Notes: generated by a model not told the origin, from the sequence alone. Positions 17,863-28,491 are shown, counted from the stretch's first letter. The stretch: DNA of 64,000 nucleotides from Candidatus Nitrotoga sp. LAW (GCA_003402315.1 QFXI01000009.1:62001-126000); one strand, 5' to 3'. Made by a program: numbers and translations.

Positions 17863-19668
17863 ATGCGCTCCCGTCCCGCTTCCTCCACCCCGGCACCTCG
17901 TGGCGATTGGAATATCATTCGCACTCTTCTGCCTTACCTACTGGAATTCAAAGGGCGTGTTGTATTAGCGTTATTACTACTGGTGTTAGCTAAACTGGCT
18001 AACGTGGCAGTGCCGCTGTTGCTCAAGGAAATCGTGGATGCTCTGGATAAACCAAAGGCAATATTGTTAGTGCCGGTGTCACTCGTGGTTGGCTATGGCT
18101 TGTTACGGCTCTTCAGCACACTATTTGGCGAGTTGCGCGACGCGGTATTTGCCAAAGTAACCCAACGTGCCATACGGCGCGTAGCACTCAAACTGTTCGT
18201 TCATTTACATAGCTTAAGCCTGCGCTTCCATCTAGAGCGGCAGACTGGTGGCGTATCACGTGATATCGAGCGTGGTACGAAAGGTATCAGCTTCTTACTC
18301 AATTTTATGCTGTTCAGCATTCTGCCAACGCTGCTGGAAATCGGCCTGGTTGCAGGAGTTTTGCTTTATAAATACAACGCGTGGTTTGCGGTTATTACTT
18401 TCATCACGCTGATTGTGTATATCGTCTTTACCTTATTCATTACCGAGTGGCGCATGATATTTCGCCGTACCATGAATGATATGGATTCAAAGGCAAACAC
18501 GCGCGCCATAGACAGCCTGCTTAACTATGAAACGGTAAAATATTTTGGTAACGAGGACTATGAAGCGCGACGCTACGATGAACACATGAGCAAGTGGGAA
18601 ACATCAGCGGTGCAGAATCAAACTTCACTGGCAGCGTTGAATTCCGGGCAGAGCGCTATTATTGCCATCGGCATGACCGCGTTGATGCTACTAGCATCGA
18701 ATGGTGTGGTAAAAGGAGAGCTGACCATAGGCGACTTGGTTCTAATCAACGTCTTCATGTTGCAGCTTTATATGCCACTGCATTTTCTTGGCTTTGTCTA
18801 TCGCGAGATCAAGCACTCTCTGGTGGACATGGAAAAAATGTTCCGTCTGCTTGATGAAAACCGTGAGATACAAGATGCGCCAGATGCGATTGCGCTGAAG
18901 CTTGATCAAGCGGCAGTACATTTTGAGCAAGTGTGTTTTTCTTACGAACCAAAGCGGCAGATTTTATTCGATATCAGTTTTGATATTCCGTCTGGACATA
19001 CGGTCGCTGTGGTGGGCTCAAGCGGAGCGGGCAAATCTACCTTGTCACGGTTGCTGTTCCGTTTTTATGATGTAAATTCAGGACGCATCCTGATAGACAA
19101 TCAGGACATTCGCAAGGTGACACAGGCCAGTTTGCGCGTTGCGATTGGCATTGTGCCGCAAGACACCGTGCTGTTTAACGATAGCATTTATTACAATATA
19201 GCTTATGGCCGTCCCGAAGCCTCACGTGAAGAAGTGTTGCATGCAGCGCAATCGGCCCATATTCACGACTTTATAACATCGTTACCGGATGGCTACGACA
19301 CGATGGTGGGCGAGCGTGGGTTGAAATTATCTGGTGGAGAGAAACAGCGTGTGGCGATTGCGCGCGCTATCCTCAAAAATCCAGCTATCCTGATTTTTGA
19401 CGAGGCGACTTCGGCGCTGGATTCAACATCCGAGAAGATGATTCAGCATGAATTGCGCAACGTTGCACATAATCGAACCACACTGGTTATCGCTCATCGC
19501 CTATCTACCATCGTGGACGCAGATCAGATATTGGTAATGGACGGTGGGCGCATTGTTGAGCGTGGTACGCACCGTGAGTTACTAGGAAAACAAGGGGTAT
19601 ATGCACAAATGTGGGCGCTGCAACAACAAGAAGAAGAGTATCAGCCGATTACACCTATAACACCCTGA
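17863..19668 (+). CDS. ABC exporter of the Atm1/HMT1 (ABCB7-like) type, fused permease-ATPase
   Basis: A 601-residue half-transporter that would dimerise. About six membrane helices occupy residues 25-310 and include the Atm1-family signature LLNYETVKYFGNE. The nucleotide-binding domain has Walker A GSSGAGKST, Q-loop VPQDTVLFN, signature LSGGEKQRVAIARA, Walker B ILIFDEATSALD and H-loop IAHRLST. Atm1-like proteins export glutathione-linked sulfur or metal species. In bacteria they are tied to heavy-metal tolerance and Fe-S homeostasis; the exact substrate here is not known. It stands alone with no partner gene. Confidence 0.85.
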   Translation: MRSRPASSTPAPRGDWNIIRTLLPYLLEFKGRVVLALLLLVLAKLANVAVPLLLKEIVDALDKPKAILLVPVSLVVGYGLLRLFSTLFGELRDAVFAKVTQRAIRRVALKLFVHLHSLSLRFHLERQTGGVSRDIERGTKGISFLLNFMLFSILPTLLEIGLVAGVLLYKYNAWFAVITFITLIVYIVFTLFITEWRMIFRRTMNDMDSKANTRAIDSLLNYETVKYFGNEDYEARRYDEHMSKWETSAVQNQTSLAALNSGQSAIIAIGMTALMLLASNGVVKGELTIGDLVLINVFMLQLYMPLHFLGFVYREIKHSLVDMEKMFRLLDENREIQDAPDAIALKLDQAAVHFEQVCFSYEPKRQILFDISFDIPSGHTVAVVGSSGAGKSTLSRLLFRFYDVNSGRILIDNQDIRKVTQASLRVAIGIVPQDTVLFNDSIYYNIAYGRPEASREEVLHAAQSAHIHDFITSLPDGYDTMVGERGLKLSGGEKQRVAIARAILKNPAILIFDEATSALDSTSEKMIQHELRNVAHNRTTLVIAHRLSTIVDADQILVMDGGRIVERGTHRELLGKQGVYAQMWALQQQEEEYQPITPITP

Positions 19669-19994
19669 GTTGGATTGGTACCAATATGATTGATATGCGA
19701 TCCATTCACCCGAAAATCGATTTAAATCTTTGTTCGATTTCGTGTTCTGCAAATGTCTCGTATATACTTGTCTGGCGTGTATTTTCTATGTGCATTTTAG
19801 ATCATTCAATACCTGTATATTTTTGCAAGAAAGTATGTTGAATTTAAAAACACACATTTCAATCAAAGTTTTATATTAATAATATTATTTACAATAAAAT
19901 CAATATACTATAAATATATAAAAGAACTAATTGGTTAATATTGTGTCTGTAGCGCATCACTTAGTTGCGCACGAAATAGGGTACTGAATCAAAC
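19669..19994. other. AT-rich region upstream of sucC
   Basis: Over 300 bases with no gene I can support. The second half is very AT-rich and likely holds the sucCD promoter. A small GCGCA/TGCGC hairpin lies about 25 bases before the sucC start (around 19950-19970). No strong Shine-Dalgarno is visible at sucC. Confidence 0.4.
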
Positions 19995-21161
19995 ATGAAA
20001 ATTCACGAATATCAGGCCAAAGAAATCCTCCGCCAGTATGGCGTGCCGACTCCACGCGGATCGGTGTGTTTCAGCGTGGATGAGGCCATTGCCGTTGCGC
20101 AGCAGTTGGGTGGCCCGGTGTGGGTGGTGAAAGCGCAGATTCATGCCGGTGGGCGTGGGCAGGGTGGCGGGGTTAAGGTCGTGAATTCGGTGCAGGATGT
20201 TGGTACGCGTGCTGGAGAGATTCTTGGCATGCAGTTGGTTACACACCAGACTAATGCTAATGGGCAATTGGTCAGACGCCTGCTAATTGAGGAGGGCGTG
20301 CAGATTGCAAAAGAATATTACATAGGAATGGTAATCGATCGTAGCAAGCAGCGTGTCGTACTGATGGCCAGTAGCGAGGGAGGAATGGAAATTGAAGCAG
20401 TCGCTGCGCATACACCTGAAAAAATTCACAAGATATGGATAAACCCTTCGTCAGGGCTGACCGATGCTGAGGCAGACACTGTGGCGCGGCAGATTGGCAT
20501 TCCAAATTCAGCACTTGCTCAGGCGCGCGCCTGTTTGCAAGGTTTGTACCGAGCCTTCGTGGAAAAAGATGCAATGCTGGCGGAAATCAATCCACTGGTG
20601 CTGACTGCGGATCAGAATCTACTGGCGCTGGATGCGAAAATTAATTTCGATAGCAATGCGCTATTTCGTCATCCAGAGATTGTGGCGCTACGCGATTTAG
20701 ATGAAGAAGATCCAGCCGAAGTTGAAGCTTCACAATTCGACCTGAGCTATATCTCACTGAATGGCAACATTGGCTGCTTGGTGAATGGTGCCGGGTTAGC
20801 CATGGCGACAATGGATATCATCAAGTTGTATGGCGGTATGCCAGCGAATTTTCTTGACGTAGGGGGTGGTGCCAGTAAGGAAAAAGTAACTGAAGCATTC
20901 AAACTGATGTTGAGAAATCCGAATTTGCGCGCAATTTTGGTAAATATATTTGGCGGAATCATGAAGTGCGATGTAATTGCCGAAGGAGTGGTGGCAGCGG
21001 CACGCGAAGTGCATTTAAAAGTACCATTAGTGGTGCGCTTGGAAGGCACTAACGTTGATCTCGGAAAAAAAATTCTGGCTGAATCTGGCCTGCCAATTAT
21101 TTCTGCTGGAGATATGGCAGATGCGGCAGCGAAGGTTGTTACTGCGGCGAAGGGGGCATAA
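19995..21161 (+). CDS. sucC: Succinate-CoA ligase (ADP-forming) beta subunit
   Basis: TCA-cycle enzyme that makes ATP from succinyl-CoA with SucD. The 388-residue length is standard. The ATP-grasp N-terminus is [20 protein letters not shown], followed by [16 protein letters not shown], the metal-binding AEINPLVL and the C-terminal GGGASKEKV and [13 protein letters not shown] motifs. Its stop TAA overlaps the ATG of sucD by one base (TAATG). Confidence 0.98.
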   Translation: MKIHEYQAKEILRQYGVPTPRGSVCFSVDEAIAVAQQLGGPVWVVKAQIHAGGRGQGGGVKVVNSVQDVGTRAGEILGMQLVTHQTNANGQLVRRLLIEEGVQIAKEYYIGMVIDRSKQRVVLMASSEGGMEIEAVAAHTPEKIHKIWINPSSGLTDAEADTVARQIGIPNSALAQARACLQGLYRAFVEKDAMLAEINPLVLTADQNLLALDAKINFDSNALFRHPEIVALRDLDEEDPAEVEASQFDLSYISLNGNIGCLVNGAGLAMATMDIIKLYGGMPANFLDVGGGASKEKVTEAFKLMLRNPNLRAILVNIFGGIMKCDVIAEGVVAAAREVHLKVPLVVRLEGTNVDLGKKILAESGLPIISAGDMADAAAKVVTAAKGA

Positions 21162-22042
21162 TGTCCATTCTTATCAATAAAAACACTAAAGTAATGACGC
21201 AAGGCATGACTGGTAAAGTCGGTCAGTTTCATACATTACATTGTAAGAATTATGCAAATGGAACGAATTGTTTTGTCGCTGGAGTGACTCCCGGCAAGGC
21301 CGGACAAAGCTATGAGGGTATTCCAATATTCAACAGCGTAATGGAAGCTAGCGCGCAAACTGGGGCAACGGTCTCAGTAATTTATGTGCCTCCTGCCTTT
21401 GCTGCTGCGGCGATTGACGAGGCGGTGGAAGCAGGGCTAGAGCTGGTGATCTGCATCACCGAAGGCATACCCGTACATGACATGCTACGCACGCGTTACA
21501 AAATGCAGGGCAAAAAGACGCTGCTGATTGGCCCGAATTGTCCAGGACTGATCACACCGGACGAAATAAAAATTGGCATCATGCCCGGACATATCCACCG
21601 CAAGGGACGTATTGGCGTAGTGTCACGTTCGGGAACGTTAACTTATGAGGCGGTCTGGCAGCTGACTGAACTAGGTTTCGGGCAATCTTCCTGTGTCGGA
21701 ATAGGCGGCGATCCGATTAATGGCATGAAGCATTTATCTGTAATGAAATTATTCAACGATGACCCGGAGACCGACGCTGTGGTGATGGTGGGCGAAATTG
21801 GTGGCAGTGATGAGGAAGAATGCGCGCGCTGGATCAAAAGCAATATGCAAAAACCTGTGGTCGGCTTTATTGCGGGGATTACCGCGCCGCTTGGTAAGCG
21901 TATGGGACATGCTGGTGCAATTATTTCGGGGGGTCAGGGCGGTGCCGAGGACAAATTGGCAGTGATGGAAGAATGTGGCATACAAATCACGCGCAACCCG
22001 GCTGAAATGGGCAAAGTGATGAAACATGTTTTAAAAGGATAA
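21161..22042 (+). CDS. sucD: Succinate-CoA ligase (ADP-forming) alpha subunit
   Basis: Alpha subunit that binds CoA and carries the phosphohistidine. The 293-residue product starts [21 protein letters not shown], has the Rossmann-type CoA site, [10 protein letters not shown], and the active-site histidine in [10 protein letters not shown] near residue 250. It is translationally coupled to sucC by a one-base overlap. No 2-oxoglutarate dehydrogenase genes are adjacent. Confidence 0.98.
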   Translation: MSILINKNTKVMTQGMTGKVGQFHTLHCKNYANGTNCFVAGVTPGKAGQSYEGIPIFNSVMEASAQTGATVSVIYVPPAFAAAAIDEAVEAGLELVICITEGIPVHDMLRTRYKMQGKKTLLIGPNCPGLITPDEIKIGIMPGHIHRKGRIGVVSRSGTLTYEAVWQLTELGFGQSSCVGIGGDPINGMKHLSVMKLFNDDPETDAVVMVGEIGGSDEEECARWIKSNMQKPVVGFIAGITAPLGKRMGHAGAIISGGQGGAEDKLAVMEECGIQITRNPAEMGKVMKHVLKG

Positions 22043-22229
22043 TTTTCTGACAATGTAAGTTTTATTCACTTCGTAATTTAGGCTGTCAAGAAAAAATCAT
22101 CGCTCCTGATCTGTTATTCGTTTGCTGGGTAATTTTAAGAAGCTACGATACTCATGTAACCTACCGCACAAACAATCTTACAAAATTTGCTCTTCAAGTT
22201 GGAACCTGCCACTGACAAAAGGAAGAAGA

Positions 22230-23258
22230 ATGATTTTAGTAACAGGTGGAACCGGTTATATCGGCTCGCATACGGTTGTTGAGCTGATGTTGGCTGGATT
22301 CGAGATTTTAATTGTTGATAATTTTTGTAACAGCAAGGCAACGGTTCTTGATCGTATTGAGCGTATTGTTGGGCGTCGACCGGGATTTGTAAAGGCTGAT
22401 ATTCGTGATCGGCAAGCGATGCAGGTACTCTTTGCACGGCATAAGTTTGATGCGGCAATCCATTTTGCTGGTTTGAAAGCGGTAGGCGAATCTGTGGCTC
22501 AACCGTTACGCTACTATGATAATAATGTCTATGGCAGTTTGGTGTTGTTTGAAATGATGGCCGAGGCGCAGGTAAAAACACTGGTTTTTTCTTCTTCTGC
22601 TACCGTTTACGGTGATCCTGCTTCAGTTCCAATTTTAGAGAACTTTCCACTTGGTGCGACCAATCCATATGGCAGAAGCAAGCTGATGGTTGAGGAGATG
22701 CTCCGTGATCTTGCGATAGCTGATCCTTCATGGCGGATTGCGTTGCTTCGTTATTTTAACCCTGTAGGCGCGCATGAAAGCGGACTAATTGGCGAGGATC
22801 CTGCTGATATTCCGAATAACCTGCTTCCTTACATTGCCCAAGTAGCGCAAGGTCGCCGTGAGATACTGTCGATTTATGGTGATGATTATCCAACTATTGA
22901 TGGCACTGGCATGAGAGATTATATTCATGTTGTTGATCTTGCTATTGGCCATGTCAAGACTCTGGAAAAACTGATTGGTCAGACGGGGGTGGTTACCTAT
23001 AACTTGGGCACGGGGCGGAGTAATAGCGTTTTGGAGATGGTGCGCGCATTTGAGCAAGCCAGTGGGCGGAACATACCCTACAAAATAGTGGGGCGTCGCC
23101 CCGGGGATATCGCTACATGTTACGCAGACACTACGCTGGCGGAGCGCGATCTGGGTTGGAAAGCGGAGCGAAGTATAGCGCAGATGTGTGCTGATTCTTG
23201 GAGATGGCAGTCTTTAGGAAATCTCGATAAATCCAATGATGTCGCTGATTCAGTGTAA
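22230..23258 (+). CDS. galE: UDP-glucose 4-epimerase
   Basis: Interconverts UDP-glucose and UDP-galactose using bound NAD, supplying exopolysaccharide and LPS precursors. Short-chain dehydrogenase fold with the NAD motif TGGTGYIGSH at the N-terminus, the SSSATVYG serine motif, the YxxxK pair (NPYGRSKLMVEE), FNPVGAH and the substrate-binding GTGMRDYIHVVDLA. The frame is open from 22122, but the ATG at 22230 follows an AGGAAGA site and gives a normal 342-residue enzyme. UDP-glucose is also the substrate of the cellulose synthase encoded at 42-44.6 kb. Confidence 0.96.
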   Translation: MILVTGGTGYIGSHTVVELMLAGFEILIVDNFCNSKATVLDRIERIVGRRPGFVKADIRDRQAMQVLFARHKFDAAIHFAGLKAVGESVAQPLRYYDNNVYGSLVLFEMMAEAQVKTLVFSSSATVYGDPASVPILENFPLGATNPYGRSKLMVEEMLRDLAIADPSWRIALLRYFNPVGAHESGLIGEDPADIPNNLLPYIAQVAQGRREILSIYGDDYPTIDGTGMRDYIHVVDLAIGHVKTLEKLIGQTGVVTYNLGTGRSNSVLEMVRAFEQASGRNIPYKIVGRRPGDIATCYADTTLAERDLGWKAERSIAQMCADSWRWQSLGNLDKSNDVADSV

Positions 23259-23401
23259 ACGGTCACTTGGCAAAAAATTGTCAACACAAGCGGGCGGCAA
23301 TGCCATACCAAAAAATAGCCAACGAATTAAGGCTAGTCCCGAACGATTGATTTTGCCTATTAAAATTCTCATGCTGCACACTTCACGCGAGAATCCTGTA
23401 A

Positions 23402-23625
23402 TTATTTTTTGACCAGTTCAAGTGAGTTTCCCAATTTCAAATTAGCATTAATCCACTCTACCGGGTTTAGTGTCTGGCTGTAACTAAGCATGCAGAGCAA
23501 CTCGATTTCTTCTTTATGCTCCCTCTCTCTTATTTTTAACAGATTTGCCGCGATGTACCCGCATTATCGAATATCAGGAATACTTCTTTCTTGCCTATTT
23601 CAGCGTGCATAGATAGGATTAATCG
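23402..23625 (-). pseudogene. Remnant of a second, different IS630-family transposase
   Basis: The minus strand carries the C-terminal third of a DDE transposase in two frames. One part reads MHAEIGKKEVFLIFDNAGTS (from 23610). After a frameshift near 23540 the other reads REHKEEIELLCMLSYSQTLN and then PVEWINANLKL, ending at a stop at 23402. The pattern matches IS630 (FLILDN, then SYSPELNP, then LN.DLK), but the residues differ from the copy at 9.2 kb, so it is a separate lineage. No terminal repeats are visible. The remaining gap to mgtE holds nothing else I recognise. Confidence 0.65.
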
Positions 23626-23745
23626 GTTATGTCACTGCAATTTACCAAGTCAAACTGATAGCATCAACACAGTGCTGTCGATATTATTTCACACGACGGA
23701 CATCCAAGTTCTTTACAATAGCCGCAGTCTTTCAGGTAACACACC

Positions 23746-25200
23746 ATGACCAAAATCCACGAGCCTCATTACACTGAAAACGTGCAAGAGCATTTACAAC
23801 AGGTGCAAAGCCTATTGGATAAGCATGTTCTGGTCGAAATGTTAGCGCGCAAGCAGGAAATGCCACGCCAAGAGCGTCATGAACTATTGGGAAGCATACT
23901 GCACAAGCAACATCTAGCCGAGCTACAAGATAAGCTGGGCAAACTGCATTCCTCCGATATCGCCTTTATCTTGGAGGCTTTGCCCATCGAGCAGCGTTTA
24001 CTGGTATGGGATCTAGTCAAGGCCGATCGTGACGGCGAAATATTAATCGAAGTTTCCGATTCAGTGCGTGAATCATTGATTGCCACCATGAGTCGCGAGG
24101 AACTGCGCGAGGCGGCGGAGCAGCTTGATACAGACGAAATTGCCGATCTGGCGCATGATTTGCCACAGGCGGTGATGCGCGATGTGTTTAAGTCTCTCAC
24201 CATTGAGGAGCGCGAGCAATTGCGCGCGGCAATGTCCTATCCGGAAGATGCGGTAGGCGCGCTGATGGATTTCGATATGGTGACCATCCGCGAGGATGTC
24301 ACGCTAGAAGTAGTGTCGCGTTATCTGCGCCGTTTCGACGAAATGCCAGATCATACTGACCAGTTATTCGTAGTGGATAGAGATGATATTTTTAAGGGTG
24401 TATTACCACTTAATCGCTTGTTGGTGAACGAACCGGAAGTGCCTGTAAGCAAGCTAATGCTGACCGATACCATCAAATTGCATTCGGATGACAAGGCAGA
24501 GCAAGCAGCACAAGCATTTGAGCGTTATGATTTAGTTTCTGCACCCGTGGTAGAAGAAGACGGCAAGCTGGTTGGTCGCGTTACCGTGAACACGGTAATG
24601 GACTATATCCGTTCAGAATCGGAAAGCGACATATTGAATACGGCCGGTTTGCGCGGAGAAGAAGATATTTTTGCTTCAGTATGGAAGAGTGTGAAAAATC
24701 GCTGGATGTGGCTGGCGCTCAACCTGTGTACTGCATTTTTTGCCTCACGCGTGATAGGCGAATTTGAAAATACCATCGAAAAACTTGTCGCGCTCGCGGC
24801 GCTCATGCCTATCGTGGCAGGTATTGCTGGCAACTCAGCAAACCAAACCGCCACCATTATCATCCGTTCACTGGCACTAGGGCAACTTAACCACGCTAAT
24901 ACAAAACGGCTAATTAGCAAGGAACTCACCATCGGCGGACTGAACGGCTTGATTTGGGGCGGAGTAGCCGGATTGTTCGCTTACTTCCTATATAAAAGTG
25001 TATTGCTAGGCGTGATTTTGACTGCTGCCATGGTGCTCAATTTAGTCCTTGGCGCATTGGCTGGTTTACTGATACCACTATCCATGCAGCGTATGGGGCG
25101 CGACCCGGCCATTGGTTCCAGTGTAATGCTTACCGCTATTACCGATAGTGGCGGCTTCTTCATTTTCCTTGGGCTCGCTGCCCTATTTTTAATTCATTAA
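23746..25200 (+). CDS. mgtE: Magnesium transporter MgtE
   Basis: Mg2+ channel of the MgtE family, 484 residues. The N-terminal superhelical MgtE_N domain (residues 30-140, DTDEIADLAHDLP) is followed by two CBS domains (about 145-270). The C-terminal five-helix pore domain includes the ion-pathway motif MPIVAGIAGNSANQTATI and a final AITDSGGFFIFLGLAALF. The cytosolic domains sense Mg2+ and gate the pore. No M-box riboswitch is evident in the roughly 120 bases upstream. Monocistronic. Confidence 0.95.
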   Translation: MTKIHEPHYTENVQEHLQQVQSLLDKHVLVEMLARKQEMPRQERHELLGSILHKQHLAELQDKLGKLHSSDIAFILEALPIEQRLLVWDLVKADRDGEILIEVSDSVRESLIATMSREELREAAEQLDTDEIADLAHDLPQAVMRDVFKSLTIEEREQLRAAMSYPEDAVGALMDFDMVTIREDVTLEVVSRYLRRFDEMPDHTDQLFVVDRDDIFKGVLPLNRLLVNEPEVPVSKLMLTDTIKLHSDDKAEQAAQAFERYDLVSAPVVEEDGKLVGRVTVNTVMDYIRSESESDILNTAGLRGEEDIFASVWKSVKNRWMWLALNLCTAFFASRVIGEFENTIEKLVALAALMPIVAGIAGNSANQTATIIIRSLALGQLNHANTKRLISKELTIGGLNGLIWGGVAGLFAYFLYKSVLLGVILTAAMVLNLVLGALAGLLIPLSMQRMGRDPAIGSSVMLTAITDSGGFFIFLGLAALFLIH

Positions 25201-25524
25201 GTTTGATCTTTACGGATTTGTACCGAGATTTCAGCAACGAAGTGCATGTTTTAGAAAATATTGAATTGCAACTTAACATGAGGCTGATTCAATTCAGAAA
25301 CAGAACCTTTGTAAGGGTGATAGATTCAAGTTCAAACTGCCAGCTACAACCCCAAGCAGACTGAAATTTTAGAATTTACTGACGCTCACAGAGAGAGATT
25401 TGCGCAAAATATACAATCCATCGAAGACATGAATTAGGTTTGAATTCAGGCCGGAGAAGTTGAAAATTACAAGATTTTAAAGATATTCATAGCGTAATTC
25501 TTGCGACTAAAGCACAAGAAATGG
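25201..25524. other. Intergenic region between convergent mgtE and tatC
   Basis: About 320 bases between convergent genes. One plus-strand frame (residues EILEFTDAHRERFAQNIQSI, around 25360-25437) looks coding-like but is short and matches nothing I know. No clear terminator hairpin was found for either gene. Confidence 0.3.
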
Positions 25525-26265
25525 TCATCCACTTTTCATTTCCGTCTCTTTCGAAGATTTTATCATCCACCCCGCCACTACGACACCAACTTCGTACAAC
25601 AACCACAATGGTATAGCAAGCATGAACTGCGATACTACGTCCGGCGGGGTGAGAAGAGCACCGAGAATAAATGCCCCGACAATTACATAAGGACGGATTT
25701 CCTTAAGCTTGGCGATACTTACCATATCCATTTTAACCAATACCACTACCGCTACTGGTACCTCAAAGGTAGTACCAAAAGCAAGGAACATCCCCATTAC
25801 GAAACTCAAGTATTTGTCAATGTCAGTCATCACTGCGACGCCTTGCGGCGCGGCGCCACTAAAAAAACCAAATACCACTGGAAATACCACAAAATATGCA
25901 AATGCCATGCCGAAAAAAAACAACAACACACTGGACGTAACGAGCGGCAACATCAAACGTTTTTCATGTGCATGCATCCCGGGCGCAACAAAAAGCCAAG
26001 CTTGGTACAATATGTAAGGTAATGCAATCAGAAATGCAGCCATCATCGCCACTTTAAGCGGCACAAAAAATGGGGTAATAACATCAATAGCGATCATCTG
26101 CCCGCCTTTAGGCAGCTTAGCGAGCATCGGCTCTGCCAGTAGCGCATAAAGATCACCCGCCCATGGAACAAGGCATACGAACACTAGTAGTAACCCCCCA
26201 AAAGCATACAGAAGGCGGGTGCGCAATTCGAGCAGATGGGAAATGAAGGTTTCGTTAGTACTCAT
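25525..26265 (-). CDS. tatC: Sec-independent protein translocase TatC
   Basis: Core six-helix subunit of the twin-arginine translocase; recognises the RR signal peptide. The 246-residue sequence has the N-terminal FISHLLELRTRLLYAF, the conserved PFFVPLKVAMMAAFLIALPY and the FGTTFEVPVAVVVLVKM motif with the essential Glu, then VGAFILGALLTPPDV. Its ATG overlaps the tatB stop by one base. It is the last gene of hisE-hinT-tatABC on the minus strand. Confidence 0.97.
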   Translation of the reverse strand: MSTNETFISHLLELRTRLLYAFGGLLLVFVCLVPWAGDLYALLAEPMLAKLPKGGQMIAIDVITPFFVPLKVAMMAAFLIALPYILYQAWLFVAPGMHAHEKRLMLPLVTSSVLLFFFGMAFAYFVVFPVVFGFFSGAAPQGVAVMTDIDKYLSFVMGMFLAFGTTFEVPVAVVVLVKMDMVSIAKLKEIRPYVIVGAFILGALLTPPDVVSQFMLAIPLWLLYEVGVVVAGWMIKSSKETEMKSG

Positions 26266-27038
26266 TAATCAATGGGGAATTTTTTTTGCTCGGCAGTCAT
26301 CCGCAACTCGGGCTGCACCTGCTGTATGCTAGCTTGTTTGGGTTGAGTTACTACATTATGAGGTTGCTGGATTAACTGGTCTTGCAGCGCCGTCTGATCG
26401 TTAACGCTGACTTGCTGATCGGCATTTTGCCTCAATTGACGTAATTTTTCCTCCTGAACACGCAAATTGCGTGCCGCCTCTTGCTGAGCATATAAATTAC
26501 GTGTCGCCTCTTGGTACGCTGATGAAAGCGTTTTAAATTCAACCTCATCTGCCAAATTCGCACCGCTAACATGTACAGAACCCTCGATATTGTCGCCACC
26601 CTGTGCACTCAATGGTGGTGCGCCCTTATCTCTTTCGCTAGCCGTGGGGAAATTTTTCTGCTCTGAAGTGCTCTGCTGCACGGTGGACTGCACCTCAGCA
26701 TTCAATTGCGATTGTTGATTGATGCTCTCTCTAGCCTGCTCCACCTGCTGATTGAGAGACTGCGTGACTTCTTGCGCATGCAAGTTAAGCGTTTGCGTGA
26801 CCTGATTCACCGCCTCTTCAGCGCTCTTGTATTCGTTTTGTACTTTTTCCTGCAGCTGGCGCAATTCCTCAATTCTTAAATCCCGTGCTATGTCGGCCTT
26901 AACACCGCTGATATAGCGTTGCCCACGACCCAACAAATGACCAAGAGTACGCGCTACTTTGGGTAGACGCTCCGGGCCGATGACAATGAATGCGACCACC
27001 GCAATCACCATCATCTCGGAGAAATTGACGTCAAACAT
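26265..27038 (-). CDS. tatB: Sec-independent protein translocase TatB
   Basis: Single-helix Tat subunit that forms the receptor with TatC. The N-terminus MFDVNFSEMMVIAVVAFIVI followed by GPERLPKVARTLG is diagnostic. It is long for TatB (257 residues): beyond residue 60 it is a Gln/Glu-rich coiled coil with repeats of VTQSLNQQVEQARESINQQ and LYAQQEAARNLRVQEEKLRQ character. Lies 15 bases downstream of tatA and overlaps tatC by one base. Confidence 0.94.
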   Translation of the reverse strand: MFDVNFSEMMVIAVVAFIVIGPERLPKVARTLGHLLGRGQRYISGVKADIARDLRIEELRQLQEKVQNEYKSAEEAVNQVTQTLNLHAQEVTQSLNQQVEQARESINQQSQLNAEVQSTVQQSTSEQKNFPTASERDKGAPPLSAQGGDNIEGSVHVSGANLADEVEFKTLSSAYQEATRNLYAQQEAARNLRVQEEKLRQLRQNADQQVSVNDQTALQDQLIQQPHNVVTQPKQASIQQVQPELRMTAEQKKFPID

Positions 27039-27053
27039 GGCTGCTAAATCGAT

Positions 27054-27287
27054 CTATACGTTGGTGTGACTCTTGTCTTTAACTTCGCCTTCAATGGTTT
27101 GACCACCCTGTTCCACTTGCTTTTGAGTATCATCCCTAACCACCTCTGGATCTGAGCGCATACCTTCCTTAAAGCCTTTCATCGCCCCCCCCAGATCGCT
27201 GCCCATGTTGCGCAATTTCTTGGTACCAAATATGAGAATGACCACTAATAATACAATCAACCAGTGCCAAATACTGAATGAACCCAT
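27054..27287 (-). CDS. tatA: Sec-independent protein translocase TatA
   Basis: Pore-forming Tat subunit, 77 residues. N-terminal membrane helix [20 protein letters not shown], hinge [20 protein letters not shown] and an acidic tail. AGGAGA lies upstream of the ATG. First of the tatABC cluster. Confidence 0.97.
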   Translation of the reverse strand: MGSFSIWHWLIVLLVVILIFGTKKLRNMGSDLGGAMKGFKEGMRSDPEVVRDDTQKQVEQGGQTIEGEVKDKSHTNV

Positions 27288-27316
27288 TTTTATCTCTCCT
27301 AAAAATTTAAGTGGCG

Positions 27317-27661
27317 TTAATCCCGCCGCACCATAGGTGGAATATTTCCGCCTATGATATGAATATGCAGGTGAAACACTTCTTGCCCTCCACCCTTGCC
27401 AGTATTTATTACAGTACGAAAGCCGTTGCTCAGCCCCTGCTTTTTTGCCAGTTTAGGCGCCAGCAACAACATCTTTCCCAGTAACGCCTCATGACTGCCA
27501 TCAGCTTCCATCAGTGAAGCCAAATGCAACTTAGGAATCAGCATGATATGCACTTGCGCGACTGGGTGGATGTCATGGAAGGCAAGCAACTCGCCGTCAT
27601 CATACACCTTTCGGCAAGGTATATCACCGCGAACTATCTTGCAAAAAACACAATCGTCCAC
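27317..27661 (-). CDS. HIT-family nucleotide hydrolase (HinT-like)
   Basis: A 114-residue histidine-triad hydrolase of the HINT branch, which splits AMP-linked phosphoramidates. Cys pair in [15 protein letters not shown] near the N-terminus, and the triad [13 protein letters not shown] near residue 100. Start is GTG at 27661 after a GGGAG stretch. Its position between hisE and tatA is conserved in many betaproteobacteria. Confidence 0.93.
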   Translation of the reverse strand: MDDCVFCKIVRGDIPCRKVYDDGELLAFHDIHPVAQVHIMLIPKLHLASLMEADGSHEALLGKMLLLAPKLAKKQGLSNGFRTVINTGKGGGQEVFHLHIHIIGGNIPPMVRRD

Positions 27662-27762
27662 TTTTTTCTCCCTGATCTCACTCCAACTCTATTAACCTGG
27701 TGACAGGAACCAGTAGACACTCACCATACTAACAACCCCCTTCTAACCATGAAAATGGAATA

Positions 27763-28092
27763 TCAGGAGGCATTACTCTTACGACCGGCCTTCTCATCAA
27801 GCCCGGAAACCCCTACCCGTTGCGCCAGCTCTTCCAGCACATCATTTACACTCATGCCATGCTGCGCTAGCAAAACCATACAATGAAACCATAGATCAGC
27901 GGTTTCGTATACTAAATGTTGTTTATCACCGCTCTTAGCGGCCAACAGTACTTCTGTGGCTTCTTCACCGACTTTTTTCAGGATAGCATCTTCGCCTTTG
28001 CTAAACAATTTAGCTACATATGAGCTTTCAACTGCGGTGTCTTTGCGCGCCACTATTGTTTCCATCAATTTTTGAAGAATATCGTTTCTCAT
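27763..28092 (-). CDS. hisE: Phosphoribosyl-ATP pyrophosphatase
   Basis: Histidine pathway step 2: hydrolyses PR-ATP to PR-AMP. 109 residues with the alpha-helical MazG-like fold and the metal-binding [11 protein letters not shown] and [14 protein letters not shown] motifs. It starts three bases after hisI, so the two steps that are fused in enterobacteria are separate, coupled genes here. Confidence 0.95.
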   Translation of the reverse strand: MRNDILQKLMETIVARKDTAVESSYVAKLFSKGEDAILKKVGEEATEVLLAAKSGDKQHLVYETADLWFHCMVLLAQHGMSVNDVLEELAQRVGVSGLDEKAGRKSNAS

Positions 28093-28095
28093 TGC

Positions 28096-28491
28096 TTATA
28101 ATTTCTTCTGATAAATTTCATCGGGCGCTTTAAGTACCGGATCGATTTCCACCCACCTATCTTTTTCCAAGCGACTAAAGAAGCAACTGGCTCGCCCTGT
28201 ATGGCAGGCGATTCCGCCAGCCTGCTCCACTTTCAATAAAACCACATCGCCGTCGCAATCAAGGCGAATTTCCTGCACTCGCTGAATATTGCCGGATTCT
28301 TCGCCCTTGTGCCACAATTTTTTACGCGAACGCGACCAATATGTCGCCTCGCCCGATTGAACGGTACACTTTAAAGCCTCGCGGTTCATCCACGCCATCA
28401 TCAGCACATGACCTGTACTTGCATCCTGTGCAATGACTGGCACTAATCCATCTGCCGCCCAGCTTACTTTATTCAACCAGATGTCGCTCAT
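28096..28491 (-). CDS. hisI: Phosphoribosyl-AMP cyclohydrolase
   Basis: Histidine pathway step 3: opens the purine ring of PR-AMP. 131 residues with the conserved [37 protein letters not shown], the Mg-binding [15 protein letters not shown] and zinc cysteines ([14 protein letters not shown]). Its start overlaps the hisF stop by four bases. Confidence 0.97.
   Translation of the reverse strand: MSDIWLNKVSWAADGLVPVIAQDASTGHVLMMAWMNREALKCTVQSGEATYWSRSRKKLWHKGEESGNIQRVQEIRLDCDGDVVLLKVEQAGGIACHTGRASCFFSRLEKDRWVEIDPVLKAPDEIYQKKL

Noticed and set aside
23616-23745. M-box riboswitch ahead of mgtE
   Set aside because: The region is short and lacks the conserved M-box blocks.
25501-26022. Open frame of 173 codons antisense to tatC
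   Set aside because: Shadow of tatC; rich in His/Tyr/Lys from reverse reading of hydrophobic codons.
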